The position numbers and the translations under genes were made by a program. A DNA stretch of 53,811 bases from KLAP211 sp964650085 (GTDB taxonomy: Bacteria; Patescibacteriota; Dojkabacteria; J137), in the NCBI GenBank assembly GCA_964650085.1, contig CAZYSE010000001.1:1-53811 (forward strand), written 5' to 3'. Below, one piece after another: positions 51,369 through 53,811 of the stretch (within the stretch, counting starts at the first letter, position 1; each line of letters opens with the position of its first letter). The notes beneath the pieces are model-generated. The model made no database searches. It saw nothing but the letters and a program-made list of their open reading frames with translations, and was not told the origin of the DNA.

Positions 51369-52268
51369 CTAGACTTCTCTAGCTATAGCAACGTATCTTT
51401 GAGAATTGTTTCCTGCAGGGTAGCAAGTGAAAAGCGTAAGTGTTCTTTTTCCTTGAGTGCCAGTGATAATGGAAGTATCTGTAGGATTTACAATCTTACT
51501 TTTAAACATCTTGTAGTTAAAAGTCTGGCCATCAATATCAATTTGAATACTATCGCCAACTTTCAACTCTGGAAGGAAAGTAAAAGCAACGTAAGGATCT
51601 GTTCTTTGAGGATTGTAGAGTGGAGCAGCGCTGTGTCCATAAACTACAATATTGTTCTTCACGTTAGAGATGGGTAATCCAGTTCCTTGGAAGTGGGCCA
51701 GCTGAGTTTGTAAAACTTGGTTGTAAACAGATTCTGTCGTACTTTCAACATTGGATTGAACAGGCAATCGGTTAATTCCTAACGAAGGGATAGTAATATA
51801 GAAAGTTCCATTGTAATTTTTGCTCACTGTATCATCCTGTAAAACATGCTGGTCTAATGCATTTTGGATTAAATCAGATAATCCCGAAGGATTTGAAACA
51901 AATTCGTTGTTAACGATGTATGAATCAGAGACAGGAGTAATGTTGCCTTGGTTTAAATAACCGTAATTTACTTCAACAATCTGCTTAATTTCAGGAAAAA
52001 ACTGCTGATAAATGAAGTAAACACCTGCTAAAACTAAGATTCCGGGGATTAAAATTCCTGTGAGGGCGGAAAATGAAGTAATCTCTTTGAGAGAATTGTA
52101 TCCAGATGTTAAAATACTACCTAATGTAAATGAATTCTTTTTATTGTAAGCATTAGGACTATTGCTGTGTAGCCTATAGTTAATTTCGTCAAGAGCTGAA
52201 TAGCCGACGGAAGCCGTATTTTTTCGGTAGGTATACAAGTTCATAGTTAAAAGTGCTACAACCATCAT
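51369..52268 (-). CDS. Sortase family transpeptidase
   Basis: A 299-residue sortase that would attach or polymerise surface proteins. A cytoplasmic head of about 65 residues precedes one membrane helix (ALTGILIPGILVLAGVYFIY). The catalytic core has His212 (VVYGHSAAPL), Cys282 (TLFTCYPAG) and Arg291 (SQRYVAIA), all intact. The long head and TLFTCYPAG motif are closest to class D/E-like sortases. The annotated start (MM) is only 18 bp from rpoD; Met9 is an alternative. No obvious LPxTG substrate is nearby. Confidence 0.88.
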   Translation of the reverse strand: MMVVALLTMNLYTYRKNTASVGYSALDEINYRLHSNSPNAYNKKNSFTLGSILTSGYNSLKEITSFSALTGILIPGILVLAGVYFIYQQFFPEIKQIVEVNYGYLNQGNITPVSDSYIVNNEFVSNPSGLSDLIQNALDQHVLQDDTVSKNYNGTFYITIPSLGINRLPVQSNVESTTESVYNQVLQTQLAHFQGTGLPISNVKNNIVVYGHSAAPLYNPQRTDPYVAFTFLPELKVGDSIQIDIDGQTFNYKMFKSKIVNPTDTSIITGTQGKRTLTLFTCYPAGNNSQRYVAIAREV

Positions 52269-52286
52269 ATTTGTTATTGCGTATAA

Positions 52287-53567
52287 ATGTCAATATCCTC
52301 AGAAGCTAAAGAAAAAGTAAAGTTGCTGCTGACTCTTGGAAAGAAACAGGGATATCTCACATATGACGACATTCTGGAGCAATTCAGCGACATAGAAGAT
52401 AATCTTCAACTATTGGATTACATTGTTACAACTCTACAAGAAGACGAAATCGAGATCATTGAGCCAAACGAGGCTGATTCTTTTGGACTTCCAGTTCCAG
52501 GAGCTGCTTCTAAAATGACTTTTGAAGAGAAAATTAGAATCTTAAAGCAAATTAAATCTCATGTGAGTACGGACCCAATTAGGGCTTATTTACATGAAAT
52601 CGGTAAGATTCCACTATTGAGTGCAGAAGAAGAAGTTATTCTTGCTAAGAGAATGGAAGAGTCTGATAAAGACTTGTGGATTGTAATTAAGAAATTAAGC
52701 GATGAAGCTGTAGATCCTGCTTACGAAAAAGCATACAAATTAATTAAAGCTAATAACTACAAGAACTCAACAGTTGTTGCAGCAAAAAGAAGAATCGCAG
52801 AAAAAGATAAGAAGTATCAGACTAAAACAATAGCAACAGGTTTAGAAGCAGAAACGCTACTAACTACTGCAAACTTAAGACTGGTTGTGTCTATCGCAAA
52901 GAACTACCTAAAAAGAGGCCTTGACCTGCTTGATTTGATTCAAGAAGGAAACCTTGGACTGATGAAGGCTGTTGATAAATTTGAGTACCGAAAGGGTTTT
53001 AAATTCTCAACGTACGCAACTTGGTGGATTAGACAGGCAATTACTAGAGCTATTGCCGATCAAGCAAGAACAATCAGAGTTCCTGTTCACATGATCGAGA
53101 CAATTAATAAGCTAAGTAAAGTTTCTGCTCAGCTAGCGTCTAAATTAGGAAGAAAGCCATCGACGCAAGAAATTGCTGATGAAATGCAACTTACTGTTGA
53201 TAAAGTTAATGAGATCATTAAGATTGCTCAGAAACCACAGTCATTGGAAGCACCAATCAGTGATGATCCAGAGAGTAGCAGTTTGGCTGAAATTATTCCC
53301 GATGATTTCACAGCTTCGCCACAAGAAATGTCTACTTGGTCTTATCTAAAGAAACAGATCAACGATATTCTTTCTACTTTGTCAGACAGAGAGAGAAAAG
53401 TATTGGAATTAAGATTCGGGTTAAGAGACGGCGTAGCAAGGACTTTAGAAGAAGTTGGACACGAATTCAACGTTACTAGAGAAAGAATTAGACAAATCGA
53501 AGCTAAGGCTCTAAGAAGAATGAAGAGCGATGAGATTGCTCAGGCTCTTAAGGATTATCTAAACTAA
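52287..53567 (+). CDS. rpoD: RNA polymerase primary sigma factor RpoD (SigA)
   Basis: A 426-residue sigma70. It has region 1.1 (residues 1-75), region 1.2 DPIRAYLHEIGKIPLLS, region 2 with NLRLVVSIAKNYLKRGLDLL and FSTYATWWIRQAITRAIAD, region 3 with RVPVHMIETINK and region 4 with ERKVLELRFGLRDGVARTLE, ending in the -35-recognition helix VTRERIRQIEAKALRRM. The TTGACA/TATAAT promoters in this window fit such a factor. Divergent from the sortase gene by 18 bp. Confidence 0.97.
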   Translation: MSISSEAKEKVKLLLTLGKKQGYLTYDDILEQFSDIEDNLQLLDYIVTTLQEDEIEIIEPNEADSFGLPVPGAASKMTFEEKIRILKQIKSHVSTDPIRAYLHEIGKIPLLSAEEEVILAKRMEESDKDLWIVIKKLSDEAVDPAYEKAYKLIKANNYKNSTVVAAKRRIAEKDKKYQTKTIATGLEAETLLTTANLRLVVSIAKNYLKRGLDLLDLIQEGNLGLMKAVDKFEYRKGFKFSTYATWWIRQAITRAIADQARTIRVPVHMIETINKLSKVSAQLASKLGRKPSTQEIADEMQLTVDKVNEIIKIAQKPQSLEAPISDDPESSSLAEIIPDDFTASPQEMSTWSYLKKQINDILSTLSDRERKVLELRFGLRDGVARTLEEVGHEFNVTRERIRQIEAKALRRMKSDEIAQALKDYLN

Positions 53568-53583
53568 AAGTCAGAAGTTCGAA

Positions 53584-53680
53584 AGAACACCCCTGATTGC
53601 GCAAGCAATCTTCCCCTCTAAATGAGATCCCGCATCAAGTGCGGGATGGGGGGATGTCACGAGAGTGACAGGGGTGTTCT
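53584..53680. repeat. Cloverleaf-like three-hairpin repeat, probable rpoD terminator
   Basis: An 11-bp outer stem AGAACACCCCT/AGGGGTGTTCT (53584-53594, 53670-53680) encloses GATTGC/GCAATC (53595-53610), a longer arm TCCCC/GGGGA with inner ATCCCGCA/TGCGGGAT (53612-53654), and TGTCAC/GTGACA (53655-53670). A T-run follows. It has the same plan as the element at 7210-7279 with different arm sequences. Confidence 0.75.
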
Positions 53681-53711
53681 TTTTGGTATAAACTGTCTTT
53701 AGTTTATTTTT

Positions 53712-53750
53712 GATCTTCCGCCAGAGGCGGAGCGCCTTTGGCGATTGATC
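53712..53750. repeat. GATC-bounded double hairpin
   Basis: GATC arms enclose CCGCC/GGCGG (53718-53730) and CGCC/GGCG (53733-53743), followed by a T-rich run. The CCGCC hairpin matches that near ftsK (56-68). Confidence 0.6.
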
Positions 53751-53775
53751 TTTTATTTTTAACCTTTATTCGATT

Positions 53776-53811
53776 ATGGCAAAAAGTAAGAAACGATTTA
53801 TTCCATGGATA
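53776..53811 (+). CDS. Start of a CDS cut by the window end
   Basis: ATG followed by 11 codons (MAKSKKRFIPWI) open to the end of the window. The basic start followed by a hydrophobic turn suggests a membrane or ribosome-associated protein, but too little is seen to judge. Confidence 0.4.
   Translation, partial: MAKSKKRFIPWI

Noticed and set aside
1..53811. UGA recoded as glycine (code 25, as in Gracilibacteria/SR1)
   Set aside because: Several clear genes end in TGA at the family-expected length (for example pcrA and ftsQ) and no in-frame TGA is needed inside conserved proteins.

Overview
The window reads as an AT-rich, gene-dense bacterial chromosome segment from a reduced-genome lineage, most likely a member of the Candidate Phyla Radiation (Patescibacteria; a Dojkabacteria/Microgenomates-like affiliation is a guess). 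Signs are short intergenic regions, many lineage-specific proteins with no recognisable family, few Shine-Dalgarno sequences, several promoters whose -10 box sits only 6-7 nt before the ATG, and intergenic DNA full of short degenerate oligonucleotide repeats. TGA is used as a stop, so the standard bacterial code applies. One scaffold gap (10 N) lies in ahcY.

Layout. 0-9 kb: ftsK (minus), an M16 peptidase, a methyltransferase, an MGDG-synthase-like glycosyltransferase, a UDP-glucuronate decarboxylase, dnaJ. 8.8-14.2 kb: a tightly overlapping plus-strand run of a degenerate phosphoglucose-isomerase-type cupin, rhomboid protease, adenylate kinase and an unknown protein, then argS. 14.2-20.7 kb: a minus-strand run of ahcY, a kinase-fold-like protein, a DUF711 protein, a second kinase-fold-like paralogue, a HIT protein and an O-antigen-ligase-like membrane protein; a PfkB kinase (probably adenosine kinase) is divergent from ahcY, so the two could form an S-adenosylhomocysteine disposal route. 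22-29.3 kb: unknown helical proteins, an RGG/zinc-ribbon protein, then a compact minus-strand accessory operon (three DUF1801 proteins, an OmdA-type domain, GNAT, metallopeptidase, unknown protein), followed by tRNA-Ser(CGA) and tRNA-Arg(GCG). 29.7-40.5 kb: transglutaminase-like exoprotein, UvrD/PcrA helicase, trmD, a large unknown coiled protein, an Erm/KsgA-type rRNA methylase, a Nudix regulator and a 7TM protein.

40.5-41.7 kb is the most unusual stretch. It holds two tandem homologous units, each with a consensus promoter on the minus strand, the same terminal inverted repeats and the same hairpins, one with a compensatory base-pair change. The longer unit carries a GC-rich 87-codon ORF with a strong Shine-Dalgarno, quite unlike the rest of the window. 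I interpret this as a duplicated structured RNA element with alien cargo; I could not assign it to a known RNA class.

41.7-53.8 kb: a frameshifted SRPBCC gene, a thymidylate-kinase-like enzyme, tRNA-Pro(UGG) with a nearby copy of its 3' end, a PIN/Phd-like toxin-antitoxin pair, rpsO, and the division cluster ftsQ-ftsA-ftsZ (interrupted by two small antisense genes), then a sortase divergent from the primary sigma factor rpoD. A family of multi-hairpin, cloverleaf-like repeats lies downstream of several genes and probably serves as terminators.
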